64,000 nt of DNA from Wyeomyia smithii (GCF_029784165.1 NC_073694.1:75225411-75289410); one strand, 5' to 3'; shown: positions 45,302-58,146, counted from the first letter of the stretch. The notes: generated by a model from the letters alone, not told the origin. Numbers and translations: made by a program.

Positions 45302-45700
45302 CCCGATCAAACGATTATAACAAACTGGTAACGAAAACATATCTAAACCTGATAGAAATAACAAAGCCTGTAATATTCTTGTTATGCCGGAATGATAAAA
45401 AGTACACAATTATATCAAATTCAGTTCATCATGCACTTGAATGTTCGAAAATGTGTTTTTTAAAGCATATTTATAACAAAATTTGTTATTAAATTAACAA
45501 AATATTGTACATTCTGATTCTGATCTTTTTCTGCCAAAAACCTTACAAAACTTGCTATAATTTGTAATAATTAATAATTTTGATAGAAAATTTGATATTT
45601 TAACTATAAACGAGACCAAGTTTAGATCACAAATTGATACCAAAAGTTCGTAACATAATATCAAGATTTGTTATAATCCTGGTATTTTTGACTGATCGGG
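45302..45700. mobile_element. TA-flanked MITE (399 bp), CCCGATCA ends
   Basis: CCCGATCA and TGATCGGG at the ends with GATTATAACAAA / TTTGTTATAATC just inside; TA on both sides (45300-45301, 45701-45702). Confidence 0.7.
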
Positions 45701-45702
45701 TA

Positions 45703-47017
45703 TCGCCTCCAAAATAGTAGGTATATGCTGTTTTGCGCATCAAATTCGAGTTTGTATGATATATATGGGTGCGGATATTGGAATCAAAACATTATTATAC
45801 GTATGAAAATGTTGACTGGGATATTTTACAATTATGTTATTAAGCCTCTCATTTCTAATAAAGTCAGGAAACACCTAGTATTTTTCAATATGGAACGCAG
45901 TAAATAGCACTGGTAAACACAGGTTTGGCATTAGAGCTCAAACAGACAAACTGAGATGATTGAGATTATTATTAAATGAGACTTTGACGCACTTCTGCAT
46001 ACACTAGGGGCTCCAAAATTCATATGAATGGTTAAAAAGCTATAATCTTTCTATGGCAACTATTTTGAGCTTAAGGACCGCATACTTTTTCTCTTTTGAC
46101 GACTAGCGTAATCAACGGCATAACAACCTATTAGGGGAACAACAACAAACAAAACAGAACTTCGCGTATTTTTTTTTTTTTTCGTTCAAATCATCGGAAA
46201 AAGTCATGGGAAGTTAAGGGTGAACATAAAACTACTTAACCTAAGAGTAAAAAATATTTTGATTGAATTGAGTATTTAGGGAACAAAACTTGTGACATTA
46301 TGCGTTTTTTTTTTTTTTCAAATTAAAGATAATGTTATTTTACGTTCAGGAAAATACTGCAATTTAACTGTATTTCGTTTATCACACGTTACATAGATTC
46401 AAAACTTTCAAAAGTGAATTCACAACTTTTTGAGCTGAAAAAAGATCTTAAATTGTTATTTTTCAAATTAAAAGTCTTTTACTGCACGAACATGTTTTGC
46501 AGAAACCTTTGAAAAGGAAACAAATTTATTTTTAATTTCCTTCAAATTTTTGAAGAAAAAAATGTTACTTGGAAATTACCCAAATCCTTTTTGTTAGGAT
46601 TTTTTCTAAAGAATTTTGAGTTTTTATTTCTCCATGATCATCATTGTTCAGTTTACATTGTGCAGTTTTTAAAAAATATAATAATATTTTTCAAAAATCA
46701 GCTCTTTGAAATGTTTGTTTTAGAATATTTTTAATACTCAACTACTGCCAACAACTTTGCCGAAAACATCGCACCAAACAAACAAATCGTTCTGGTTTCG
46801 AAAAAAATATCTTCAGAAATTTTAACTTCTCCCGTGTTCAAATAATCAACGTTGTAACATTTGGCAACTTAGAAATAAAAAAATAAGCTTTTTGAGATAT
46901 TCAATCAATTTATTAAATAGAACTACCGTCTACAGCTTAGCCGGAAACATCACACCAATCAAGCTAATTATTTTGGCTTTTGGAATAATTAAAGTATTTT
47001 TGTTTATTGGTCACAGA
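45703..47017. other. AT-rich, repeat fragments only
   Basis: ACAACTTTGCCGAAAACATC near 46749 and a similar word near 46935 match the repeat at 24340-24790. No gene. Confidence 0.45.
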
Positions 47018-47155
47018 TTTAGCTGCCAACTGTTTAGTGCACGGGGCGATTGCAAGGCTAGCGCTACGATCTTGCAGACAGTAACAGTCTCTCTCGAGCC
47101 GAGACACGAACCTACGACGACTGACTAGTTAGGCCAGCATCGTACCCTAAGATCA
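47018..47155 (-). mobile_element. tRNA-derived SINE, Feilai-like, copy 2
   Basis: Minus strand: GGTACGATGCTGGCCTAAC, GTAGGTTCGTGTCTCGG and AGATCGTAGCGCTAGCC, as in 39956-40168. The tail end is lost; no TSD seen. Confidence 0.6.
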
Positions 47156-47159
47156 GTTG

Positions 47160-48080
47160 CAAAACAAAAAGCATATAAGAAGTCGTATGCTAATAAAACA
47201 CAAATAAAATAAATAAAATGTTTTCTTGAAAAACCTCGCAAACGATTATGCTGTTTTCTAAGAACATTTCTGATTGTATTTACATCAAAAATAGTTTTTT
47301 TTTTACAGTCAAATTGAGTAATTCACAGAAAAATACGAATTTGAAATATGTACAAAAGTAATGATGTTTGCTCTGTTTTGTGGCAAGTTTGTAATGTTTT
47401 TTCAATTAACTGCTCCGCAAAGCAAGTTCGTCCCTAACCCAAAATTTCACCAGCACTGAGTTTCTAAGCGGAAATGGTAGCTAGTTTCGCTAGAGTTCGC
47501 CAAATATTTCTTCAAAGAGACTAGCTGAAATAAAAATCTATTTGAAAAACTGGAGAATCAGAACTGTGTGCCACTTATTTTAGCTTGAGGATAACTTCAA
47601 ATAACTACTAATAACTAGTAATGTTATTGAAATTGTACAGTGAAACTTATTTTGCATTGCTCTTAGAAAATGAAACAGTTTCTATTGTACATATGAGAAT
47701 TTATGATTGATTCTCTCACTAAAAACGTTTTCTCGATAAACTGGCAACTTCAATTCCCAGACTCCGGACCGGTTTTTGACCCCGGTTCCAATTCGCGCTC
47801 GAAGTCCCACAGAGTCCATTCAATTTTTTAGATAACACCAGATTTCGACGTTTTATGCTATTCTAAGACATTTGGTGTCAACATTTATTTCATTTGAAAA
47901 GCAGGGCTGATTAAAGTAGTCAGCTGGTCAGCGGGTCAAAAAAGTAAGTTTAGTGATTTTTTGGTTAAAAAATTGACAGCTCAAGAAAAATGTGACTTTT
48001 TAAGGACCAACTTGCAGTCCTGCACTTCCAACTTCTCCATCATTTGTAATTGCATCATACGAAATACTTTGAAAAAATCT
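47160..48080. other. no gene recognised
   Basis: AT-rich; a short fragment near 47825 matches the CAGATCTCGACGTTT-type repeat. Confidence 0.4.
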
Positions 48081-48084
48081 TGGT

Positions 48085-48200
48085 AACAAAATCCCGATTA
48101 AATAAAAAAATTCCCGGCTTTTTCCCGCATTTTCCCCGATGTAATTCAATTTCCGACTTTTTCCCGCATTTCCCGTTTTCCCGATTGAGTGGCCACCCTG
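48085..48200. mobile_element. CAGGGTGGCC-type element, right end only
   Basis: CCCGGCTTTTTCCCGC and GAGTGGCCACCCTG form the right terminus of the family at 40259-41434. The left end was not found. Confidence 0.5.
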
Positions 48201-48454
48201 TAGCATTTCTTATTTAAAATTGGTCAACAAATTGATTAGCGATGGTTTCATTGTGGACAGGGCACGGGAACTGGTCTTTTTCGCCTCTTTTCACCCTATT
48301 TTTGAGTATTTTGGGAAATATAGACTCTTTCCCGTGCCCTGCACAGAATGAAAATATCACCTATCGATTTATTTGCCAATTCTACATAAGAAATGCTATA
48401 TTTAAGGTATCCAGTCCAACGGCTTTTAATTAGTGGGAATTTGGGTTCATTTTT

Positions 48455-49134
48455 GTCAGTATGCGTTGGTCGAAAATTGACATCGCCAACCAGCATTGCC
48501 GGTGCTATCAATGTTTTGACTGACTGTCGTGTGTGCCAAAAAGAGAAGCACACATTTTTATTTGACATGTCTCTAAATGTGAATTTGTGTAGGTGTGAAG
48601 AGGCACGTTTGCCTTCGCCATGACAATGACAGCAGTCGCCAACCGTTGGGAACGGTTGGCGGCAAAAATAGAAATAATTCTATTTTTTGCAACAACAACA
48701 AGCGACGGTCGACCGCTGTGTTCTGATTGGTCGAAAAAGAACGGAACGGTAGCGGTTGACGCTGCAACCAAGGGAATGCTATGGTAGCCTTCAAGCGTTA
48801 CGAACATCTATTTCTGTACCGTTTATCCCAAAACTACTTTCTCTGCTGTCACAGTTTGCTTCACTTTGTTTTGGGGCACAATTAATAAACTAAATATCAC
48901 TTAGAATATCACATACCATGTAAAAACCTTGAGAAATTGCTCAAAACTGTCTGATATGCTATCAATAATTGCAGTCAACATTTAACCCGTTTGCCCGAAT
49001 CGACATTAAATAAGGGTAAACTGACCATTTTTCGGGTGCCAGTGCCAGTGATGTTGGTAACGCGTCAAATGTATGGTAGCTGACAGCGATGCCATCCCCG
49101 TGGCTGCAACGGTTAGTCTGATACAGGCTTTAGG
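48455..49134 (-). repeat. second copy of the palindrome's outer module, split by an hAT MITE
   Basis: From TTGACATCGCCAACCAGC to GGTTAGTCTGATACAGGC it matches 10320-10640 at about 90%. The MITE at 48769-49102 interrupts it. There is no second arm here, so the module exists outside the palindrome. Confidence 0.7.
48769..49102. mobile_element. hAT MITE (334 bp), TSD GCTGCAAC
   Basis: Ends CAAGGGAATGCTATGG and GATGCCATCCCCGTG; GCTGCAAC is perfect at 48761-48768 and 49103-49110. Confidence 0.85.
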
Positions 49135-51802
49135 GGCGACATCTGGCTTCTTACTCTTCTTCCTCATCCACCTCGATGATCCCTGTCGTATTTTTCCTAA
49201 GTGATGCCATTCACTCGGAAAATACTTGAATGTTTTTAATGCTTCTTATCATCATTATGCACAGTTCCTCCTGCATGCGATAGTTTGACCGTCTGAGGGT
49301 TACCGGAGAATCTGCATCTTTAATATACTTAAAATCTAAAGTGTTATGATTCATTCATTGACCCATCTGAATTGTACTCTCCGCACAAGTAATATGCCTC
49401 AACAGGTATGTTCTAAACTTAATCCAGAACGGATTCAAAGGTAGAAATAAGCTCACACTACACTATTTACTCCCGACATTGAGCAGCGGTATACTGTTCT
49501 TATGCTTCACGCAAAACCGTAATAACTCCTTGCGCACTTTTGGATCTTCTGGTAATTGATATAAGTGATGATCCAAGTCGGATCTCTTACTACGCCCGTA
49601 TTTGTACTTTTTTTAATGTTCACTTGAAAGTATTTCAGACTATAACAGGTGACATAATTAAAAAACATAAATCAAAACAACGAACAATGTTGTTTAGCAA
49701 CACTGCCAGCAAGCCTGATGATAAGTTTTAATGCACTCGGGGTTTTCAATTTCAACTAATCAGCGAGTGGTTACCAAAGTGGATGCAAATCTATACCCAG
49801 TTGTCTCCCCTTAGGGAAATATGGCCGATGCCACCGGGATGTGAACCAAATAAATATCGAAGCATCATTTTGTGTATTCACTTCATAAACCAACAATGTA
49901 GTTCTAATTACAAGTGAAAAATTGGTAGCGCATGTGTTGTGATGAAATTTTTGGATAAAAAGCCAGTGTTGACGCTGCTTGTCTGTTCGATTTTCGGTTT
50001 TGTGGATAAAGCTCAGAGTATATATTTATTAAGTACAACGGTTTAGTACTTTTTCAGTTGTCTCACAAACATAACCATATTAGTGATGCAATCATTTTGT
50101 ATGCAATTTAAAAACCCTTTATACCAATTTTTTACTTACGTCTTTTTCCTACCAATATAATAGCGCCTTTTACTTTTGAATATACTTTGGGTACCACTAA
50201 TGCTAAGAGCCCCTCATTGCAAATTTAACGAAAACGCAGAGATTGACAAATTTTGTTTCGTGTCAGACTTGTATACCCCTTGTTTTCATTGAAAACGCTA
50301 CTTTTGACATCTTTAGTTTTATTGAAGCTGCTGCGAATAAGCGGCTGTCATATTCAACACATTTATGTTCTTCTACAAACACCGTTTTATCAAAAATGTA
50401 TGGCGTTGCAGTTGCATACTAGTATGTGAGTGATCTTCTTCTCGGTTTGTCTCTTTCGCTCTACGTTAGTCTGATGTGAGTTCTACTCCTATCCCAATCG
50501 TGACAGGAGACGGAGTTCAGTTTCTGTTCGCTCGTCGCTGTGCTTCTCCGCGCTGCTGGTTGTGCTGACACGCACATTCATGCATAGATTTTCCTCATTC
50601 GTTTTTTCAAAAATGGCCGAGTAGGTAGTTTTAAGCGAGTGTTCAGTTCAGTGAAGTGAATTAAAGAGTATTTTCCTATTCTACCAAGTGTGAAAAAGCT
50701 CTTAAGTGGTGTAACTAACTTGCCGAGGTAGTGAATATTACGGTTATTGTTTAGAAAGTGTCCTGTCGGCTGACTGACGAAAAATTAGTGTGAATATCCA
50801 GAGAAGGAAGCAATTTTGTGGCTCTTCTTACAATATTCAATTCTATCTTGAAAATCAGTCGAAAGTTCCTTCGTTCGTTCTACCTGCTGCTGAATTCTGT
50901 AAATTTTCCTTGAGCATAGGAAAAAAAATTAAACACAATCTTTTCAACGGGGAAAGGTTACTGACGTGATTAAAATAAAGCGAAGTGAGTCTGTAGCAAG
51001 ATTGAAGTAAATAAAATAATTGCAAAACTTAGATGGTTTTGTGGAACCGGAAACTGTTTCATCCTTATTTCCGATATTCGATTGCTAGCAGAAGTTAAAG
51101 GGGTAGGTAATGTTAAAATTTGCATTTCAGGGGTTAAAAAATGCTCCGTTAAAAAATCGAAATAACCGATCAAAATGAATCATTCGGAATGCCTGTCAAA
51201 TTCAGCGAATTATCTGCGCTCGAGGGGGTAGAGGTGGTGACAATGTGCAACAATTTAGGTGATGTTCCGTTTCATGGGCAGCGATGCCAGATGATAACTG
51301 TTCTCATTCCTTTGAATTTATATGCTGCTGCAAAAGCTTTGTATAATCCATGTTAGGCACAAATCGCTAATTACGTCACATCCAAGAATTATCAAATCCC
51401 TTGAACTTAAGAGTCTATTTGCCGTTATTTTCTTAAAGAAGTACGCATTGAGCTGTAAGCTATGGTCTACTTTGATCAATCCAAAATCTTCACTCGAAAT
51501 CTACATGTACATACCTACCTATCATTTGCAGATAAATGTTTTATGAATTTCTATTGTCTATGAAATAGGTGTTGATATCAGCTGAAAAGTATTTGAAATG
51601 GTTTCCATGAATATACATTATAGCTTATACTAAATCTTCAACCTTTTTTGCAACCTTATTTTGATCAACATGAACGGTACACCGTTATGTACTCGACGGG
51701 GTACCAGAGTTACTTTTAAGGTTGTGACAAAAAGCTACGAGGGATATGTTAAAATCGTGAAAAATGCTACATCGTTCAAGTGTGCCCCTTTATATATAAA
51801 AT
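49135..51802. other. 2.7 kb without recognised repeats; possible host 5' UTR exon at 50380-50960
   Basis: This is the longest part of the window free of repeats I can recognise. Within it 50420-50960 is less AT-rich. It includes TCAGTTCAGTGAAGTGAATT and a short upstream-type frame (AAAATGGCCGAGTAG), the look of an insect 5' UTR exon on the plus strand. No long reading frame, splice site pair or TATA box can be shown. The gene, if any, would lie outside the window. Confidence 0.25.
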
Positions 51803-53287
51803 AACACCAGTGCACAGAAGTACAAACTCGAAAAATCGTGATCGTTTTAGATTTGACTGTGAAATATTGATTTTATGTACCCAGTGTCTTCAGCAAGTTT
51901 ATTCCATATAACAAGGCCTTTCTTTTGGCGTTTTCGGTTTTTTAATCAATCCCCCTAGTAGTGAGATAAAAACCATTTTTTCTAATTTTCAAAATATCAG
52001 ATTGCTGTCTTCAGCAATGTTGTAGGAAAATCTATAAGAAAAAGAATTGCTGGACACTGTAACCTTCTATCTGTACGTCTGATATGACGAAATAGAGTTT
52101 TACGAGGCACACTCCTCAAAATTAGTTTTTCGTCCATAACTTTTTCAGTAATCATCGAAACAATTCAAGATGTTCTAAGATTTGGTTCAATCTGCTAATC
52201 CTCGCCTTTTTGTAGAATATATTGGTTTGATGTTTTTATTTGTTGTAAAGATATTTCTAGTTTTTTGCTGGAAATAGTCATATTTTGAGTTCATATTTCT
52301 CCGAAGGTTGCAGATAGTAGCCAACCGGACTGTATGCATTTGAAAGTTTGTCAAAAGAACTGCATTACTCAAAAGAGTTCAACTGTTTCTAGTTGTATAC
52401 AACCGAGTACTGAATGAAAGGATAACACCCCTCAAAATGAGTTTTTTGTCATTAACTTTTTCTGTAATCGTCGAAACAATTCAAGATGTTCTAAGATTTT
52501 GTTCGTTCTGCTAAACCTCGCATTTTTGTAGAATATATTGGTTTGATATTTTCATTAGTTGTAAAGGCATTTCTAGTTTTTGCTGAAAATAGCCATATTT
52601 CGAGTCCATATTTCTCCGAAGATTGCATATTATTTGCTTGCATTTATAATCCGTTATTTTTTCCGCAGGACTTGATATAAATGTACTGAAGCATTGTGGA
52701 GCCATCCTTCAAGCTGTTGTTTCTGGTAGAAAGTTGAACACAGAAAAAATCGATAGATATTGCATCGACACGGCGCGAAAAATAGTGGAGTTTATTCCAT
52801 GGTACTATCTACCTGCGTCAGTACACAAAATACTAATTCACGGTGCACAGATTGCTGACCAATTTTTGGTTCCGATAGGACAGCTCTCGGGAGAAGCGCA
52901 GGAAGTATTGAACAATATTATACGAGAAACACGTGAACATCAAAATATGGCTATTTTCAGCAACAAAAACTAGAATTATTTCTACAACAATGAAAATATC
53001 AAATCAATATATTCTACAAAAATGCGAGGTTTAGCAGAATGAACAAAATCTTAGAACATCTTGAATTGTTTCGACGATTACAGAAAAAGTTATGGACAAA
53101 AAACTCATTTTGAGTGGTGTTTTCCTTTCATTCAGTACTCGGTTGGATACAACTAGAAACAGTTGAACTCTTTCGAGTAATGCAGATTTTTTGACAAACT
53201 TTCAAATGCATACAGTCCGGTTTGCTACTATCGGCCAAATTTAAAACGATCAGGATTTTTCAAGTTTAGAACACTGTGCAGTGATTT
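51803..53287. repeat. foldback repeat with captured exon in its loop
   Basis: The outer part (51803-52190) is homologous to the foldback at 25430-25800 (CTCGAAAAATCGTGATCG). The left arm holds a diverged tandem duplication (52140-52375 and 52440-52660). The right arm (52941-53287) is complementary to parts of it, including TTCAGTACTCGGTTG and AACTTTCAAATGCATACAGT. Loop 52661-52940 is not repeat-like and is coding-like. Confidence 0.7.
52669..52973 (+). pseudogene. captured exon fragment, protein of unknown function
   Basis: A pyrimidine-rich tract and TTTTTTCCGCAG (52657-52668) precede an open frame that continues to 52973. The residues ILQAVVSGRKLNTEKIDRYC, WYYLPASVHKILIHGAQIAD and IGQLSGEAQEVLNN look like real protein. 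They recall the HKILIHG / LPIG-SEEAQE pattern of proteins found in multiple copies in insect genomes and probably of transposon origin; I cannot name the family. After about 52940 the frame runs into the inverted-repeat arm, so the C-terminus is foreign. No promoter or 5' part is present. Confidence 0.4.
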
Positions 53288-53913
53288 GATTTTCATCGTT
53301 CTATTTGATGATTTGCTAGAATATCTCTGGAGATGATGTTTCGTTATAAAATATTAGGCTTTTCAGATGCTACACTTTTCACCTGGAAACCAAAAATGGT
53401 CTATTTGAGGTGATTTTTTTTTTTAATTTCGGCACCAACATCTGTAAAATTCCATTCACTCATAAACAATAAAATACGTCAGTTCCAAAGCTCTTCCAGT
53501 AATTATTAAATCTCTACAATTACGAACTATATACGGTAGACGGAAATCAACGTAATTCTACTATAAAACTATGGCATACTTAAATAGAAAGCTCTTTTCT
53601 TCCCAAAATTGATTAAGTTAAGTGATTATATTAAGTGCAACATTGTATATTTGTAAAAATGGACAACAATGTACTGAAATTGTAAAAAAAAAATCATTAC
53701 TGAGCGCATACGTATATAACCTCTGAGTTTGAATCTCAGAAGAATCCTTCTCTTTTAATATTCAAAATGACAATGACAAAACTGTTACTATGCATTCAAG
53801 GTAATATTCGTTTGAGCAATTTTCTTATCTGTCGGTATACCAATAACAGTTTCAATGTCCAAAATAGTTATGGAAAGTTGTAATCCTCACAAGTTTTACA
53901 TACTGTCTGTCGG

Positions 53914-53952
<39 letters not shown>

Positions 53953-54447
53953 GACTCTTTAGACGACTAAATGAATACAATTTAACTGAAAGGATCTCGC
54001 ACTAATAAATGAAAAAAAAAAACAGGCAATGAAATGGACTAATACATACTTTAAAAAAGCTTAAGTCAAGTATCAGTGTTAACGACAAATAACATACACG
54101 AGTCATTGGTTACTGGACGGTGTATGCTAATAATCTATTGAAACTAGACAATGACAATGTACAAAATGACTTCCGCGCGGTTCTTCTCCGATGCGAAATA
54201 ATGTGATCAGAGGACTGCGGAACTGTAGCGTTGACGTGTTTCACTTGGGTACAGAGCAGAAAACGTGTTACTCAAACTTAAAGTTGTATATTAACGATTA
54301 GTTGGCTGTTTTATGTTTTACACAAATCGTGCTAGTTTACCAAAGTAGACAGGAAACGAACTCCAAAATCGAAGAATCAATTGATCGTCCGCCGCAAGTT
54401 AAAAACATACGGTGTATCCATGCTATTCTACCGAGTATGAGGTTGTA
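53288..54447. other. no gene recognised; TC microsatellite at 53921-53949
   Basis: AT-rich sequence with a 29 bp TC run. Confidence 0.5.
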
Positions 54448-55748
54448 TAGACTGTTTCGAAAATGATAAAGATGTATTTGATCTTGAATAAAACAAAAAA
54501 TACAGGATTTTTCGGGTCATTTTATTCTGAAATAAAAATAATAACTGTTTTCTTTCCAGTTTTAATTCAAGTTGGGATTATTTTTCGTAGGATACGCGAG
54601 TTCTCTAACTTTTCTCTTAACACTACTCATATGCTTTTGCACAGTGTGTTCTCCGACCATTTTTACCACTTTAAACCAATCTTTTTTAAATTTTTCAACA
54701 TTGTCCGCTGGTTTGACATATTTCCTTAGCTTGGCCTTGGTCAAAGCCCAAAAAGTTTCAATAGGGCGAATTTCAGGGCAGTTTGGAGGATTCATCTCCT
54801 TTGGGACACATGTGACATTATTTGTTTTATACCACCCTAGTGCATCCTTAGAGTAATGGCAGGAAGCGAGATCGGGCCAAAAGATTAAAGGATTGTTATG
54901 CTGCTAAACCATGGGTAACAACCTTTTCTGCAAACACTCTTTCACGTAAATTTTACCATTCATTGTGTCATTCGTAATGAATGGACGAGATATTTTCCCA
55001 CATTCACAAATGGCCTGCCAAACCATTACCTTTTTGCCGAATTTTTCGGTGTAAATGGCTTTCACTGGTCCAGGGACATCCTTGCCCTTCGGTGATGTAT
55101 TAAATTGCGGTCCTGGCAGAGTCTCATAGTCCAGTTTTATGTAGGTTTCGTCATCCATGATAACACACCCCATTTTTTGGTCAGAAGTTTGGCATAAAGC
55201 TTCCGAGCTCTCGGTTTCACAGATTCAGCATGTTTTGGATTTCGTTTTGGCTGCTTCTGCTTCCGACGGGTCTGCAGACCCATTCTTCCCTTGGCACGCA
55301 TAACGTTACTCGCCGAGGTTCCCAGCTTTCTCGCCACATCTCGTACTGATACTGAAGGTTGCCGCTTGTAGTATTCCTTAACCTTTTTGTCCATTGTGGG
55401 ATCAACAGGCCCGGGTTTTCTACCACGTCTTGGGGCATCAGTAAATGTGCACTCTTCACAATACTTCCGCAATGCGGTTTGAACTGCTCCGACACTTATA
55501 CCTTCTTCTCTGGCTAATTTTCTTATAGAAAGACCACTCACGGTGCCCCATTTGTGCACAATTCGCTTTCTTTGCTCGGGAGAAAGGCCACGCATTTTCA
55601 AAATTTCGCACTTAATGTTAGAAAAAATGACAGCATCTGTTTCTTTTGGATGTAATCAACTGGACGCAGCCAACGTTTGGTTGAATACTGCACGTTATTT
55701 GAAATGACGGTCGATCGTAAGTGTATTTATAATTATCGGAACGGTCTA
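54448..55748 (-). mobile_element. ITmDD37E mariner-family transposon (1,301 bp)
   Basis: Imperfect ~28 bp terminal inverted repeats begin TAGACTGTTTCGAAAATG (left) and TAGACCGTTCCGATAATT (right, complement). TA flanks both ends (54446-54447, 55749-55750). The length is typical of mariner-type elements, and the single transposase gene lies on the minus strand. Confidence 0.85.
54562..55601 (-). pseudogene. ITmDD37E transposase, broken by one frameshift and one stop
   Basis: The N-terminal frame (55137-55601) starts MKMRGLSPEQRKRIVHKWG and carries two helix-turn-helix segments: GLSIRKLAREEGISVGAVQT near 23-42 and SVSVRDVARKLGTSASNVMR near 83-102. A basic GRKPG linker lies between them. A one-base slip in the A6/G4 run near 55170 moves to the next frame. 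That frame has the first catalytic Asp in VIMDDETYIKLD. A TAG at 54904-54906 interrupts it. Beyond the stop, in frame, come WPDLASCHYS (second Asp) and CPEIRPIETFW (third acidic residue). Counting from the second Asp to the Glu gives 37 residues between, which defines DD37E. The three catalytic residues survive but no full-length protein can be made. Confidence 0.85.
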
Positions 55749-55750
55749 TA

Positions 55751-56513
55751 GTGATGTACACGTGAGGATTATTATTGCTATATGTAGTAACTTTGCGGTG
55801 TGTAGTTTTAGTAGAACTACAGAACAGTTATTTATTACCCTATGTGAGAAATATGTCTTAGCTGTATTGTTAGTTTCAAAAGTTTTTTTTTTTGATGGTG
55901 CTATAATACGCTATCGGATTTTGACCTTCTGTTTATTATACACAGACTTCGTAGCAAACTGTAAGTGTACAGGTCAATTGCGCGGCAAGCGCTATGATCC
56001 TAGTAACCCTAACAATCATTATAGAGACGGGATTCGAGCATATGACAACTGGCTTGTAAGGCCAATATAGTATCTTGAAACCTGCTGGGAGGTTAAGGAA
56101 GGACTCAAAAGGTATCGCAGTCCCAAACCTGGTTGAGTTGGATATGTATTTATTACATAACATAGTCGCGCTCGTCACTGCTTCTGAGCTGCTCAAATTT
56201 CATTCATCCTTCACAATCAAAGTAGTCAACAGATGGTCTTTATTTTACGCAGTCGTTCTTTTGTTAAGACCCAAGCACAATTGATACGTTGCGTTGCGTT
56301 GACGTTAATTTCACAGAAAATTTATGGGCTAACTGTCAAATTGCCGCAAACGCAGCCGCAATGTATCCATTGTGTTTAGGACTTTGCAATTGCTGCCGGT
56401 ATGAAAATAATTCTTTTTGGGTGAAAACTTATGTAATTGTGTAATATATATTGACAGAGTTGTGATTGACTTAGCATCCTGCGTTACCCGCCCCTGATAG
56501 ATTAGGTTCAAAA
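55751..56513. other. SINE copy 3 (55910-56092) and flank
   Basis: Apart from the SINE no feature is seen; 56093-56513 is the left target flank of the third 3.6 kb element. Confidence 0.4.
55910..56092 (-). mobile_element. tRNA-derived SINE, Feilai-like, copy 3 (old)
   Basis: Minus strand: GGCCTTACAAGCCAGTTGTC, ATGCTCGAATCCCGTCTC (B-box), AGGATCATAGCGCTTGCC and AGAAGGTCAAAATCCGATAG. More diverged than copy 1. Confidence 0.6.
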
Positions 56514-56782
56514 ATCACAAGAAGGTTGTATGCAAAGCCACGACCGCGAGGTTGAAGTAGAATACTTTTACAAGAAAGATAACCTGGCTGCTTGCGTGTC
56601 AGTCATTTTTTCTAGTAAATAAACGTTGACCGTTCATTGGCAATATTGTAATTTCTTTTTGTCTGATATTTTGAATGAAGTTCATTGAATATTTTAAAAT
56701 TTTGTGCAAATGAGAAGTTGAAGTGCTGCCGAATTGTAATATGCACATTTATTACGACATCATTAAACGGGAACGGAACAAA

Positions 56783-56943
56783 GGCTACGGTTATGCAGAA
56801 CGCGAATGCCGGCGCGATGCGATTCGCCTTACCGCGGTGAAATGTACAGCTCTTTTTAAGGCGAAGTAGAGCTATACATTTCAACAGATTTCGTCTTGCC
56901 GAATCGCATCGCGCCGTTATTTGCGTTTTGCATGACCGTAGCC
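56783..56943. repeat. 161 bp hairpin (copy 3)
   Basis: Same length as in copies 1 and 2, with a few changes (ACCGCGGTG for ACCGTAGTG, GCGTTTTGC for GCGTTCTGC). Confidence 0.8.
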
Positions 56944-58000
56944 AAACACTAAGCGACGCAAACACGTAATTATAGTCAGAGTATGCATGTAGATGAAGAT
57001 AATTAACTTTGGATTATAGCGCAAAACGAGAAAATATTAACTCTTCAAATAATCATTTGTGTTCTTCAAATTTCAGTTGTTCAATTTAATATCCGATGAA
57101 ATGTTTGTTTATTATCTGATGAAGCTCTTATATAGGCCAAATGATGCATTCCCAATTTACTAGGTCCATAACTCTGCCGAAAGTGCTTGGGAAAGCGCGG
57201 TATAACGACCAATCAGAGGTCGAATTTTGTGTTTTGACAAGGCTTAAGAGTTTTCAATAGTACAATAGTTCGAATGATAAAATTGAAATTTCATGCATTT
57301 GGTAGGAATCTTAGAAGATTTTCTAATCGATTGCTGCAAAAACGAAGGAAATCCATCGAAAACTAACCGATTTATTAGCATTTGAAATTTCTCTCACTTT
57401 TTTCAGTTTTAGATTTACATTTTACATCCCTATGTAGCCGAACTTCCTGAGAGAAGTATTCTAATTCAAAATTAAATCTTCATTAATTCATTTGTTGTCC
57501 TTATAAGAACAATTGTTCAATTTATCATAGGATGTAGTGTTTATCTTACATCTCTGTGTTACCTTGATAGTGAGGACTAAGGCGCACGGTCAACACAATA
57601 AGAAAGGTGTTTTCACATTGAAAACTAGACACGGCTTTACTGGAGGAAGTGTTGGCAAATGCATCTACCGCTAATACCACCGCTATCATACGAAAGCGCG
57701 TCGTTTCATGTGGGGAATATCAACAACGAAAAATGACGCGCGTCTAAGCATAACCCGAACTGTTTCGCCGTGCTGCTCCCATTCACCTTTACATCGGCCT
57801 CAGGGAAGTACCGGCTGCATCTGCATCTACCGCTGAGGCTGTCACTATACTGCTATTGGTACCAAAAGCTATTAACTCTTCAAATAAGTGTGTTATTTGT
57901 TCTCAAAAGAACAATTGTTCAATTCAAAATCTGATTTACGCAATCGCATCTCTGTAATATTACCGACAATAATGAACAAACTGATACAACTTTTCCATTA

Positions 58001-58146
58001 GGCCTCTGCCATAATAGACGCGAAAAGCGACGCGAACCGATTCGCTCAGCTGTAGGTTAATGTACAGCCATCAGTAGAGCTGTACATCAACCTACGGCCG
58101 AGCGAATCGGTTCGCGCCGCTTTTCGCGTCTACTATGGCAGAGGCC
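58001..58146. repeat. 146 bp near-perfect hairpin (copy 3)
   Basis: I see no change against copy 1 across the hairpin although the flanking sequence has diverged. Confidence 0.8.
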
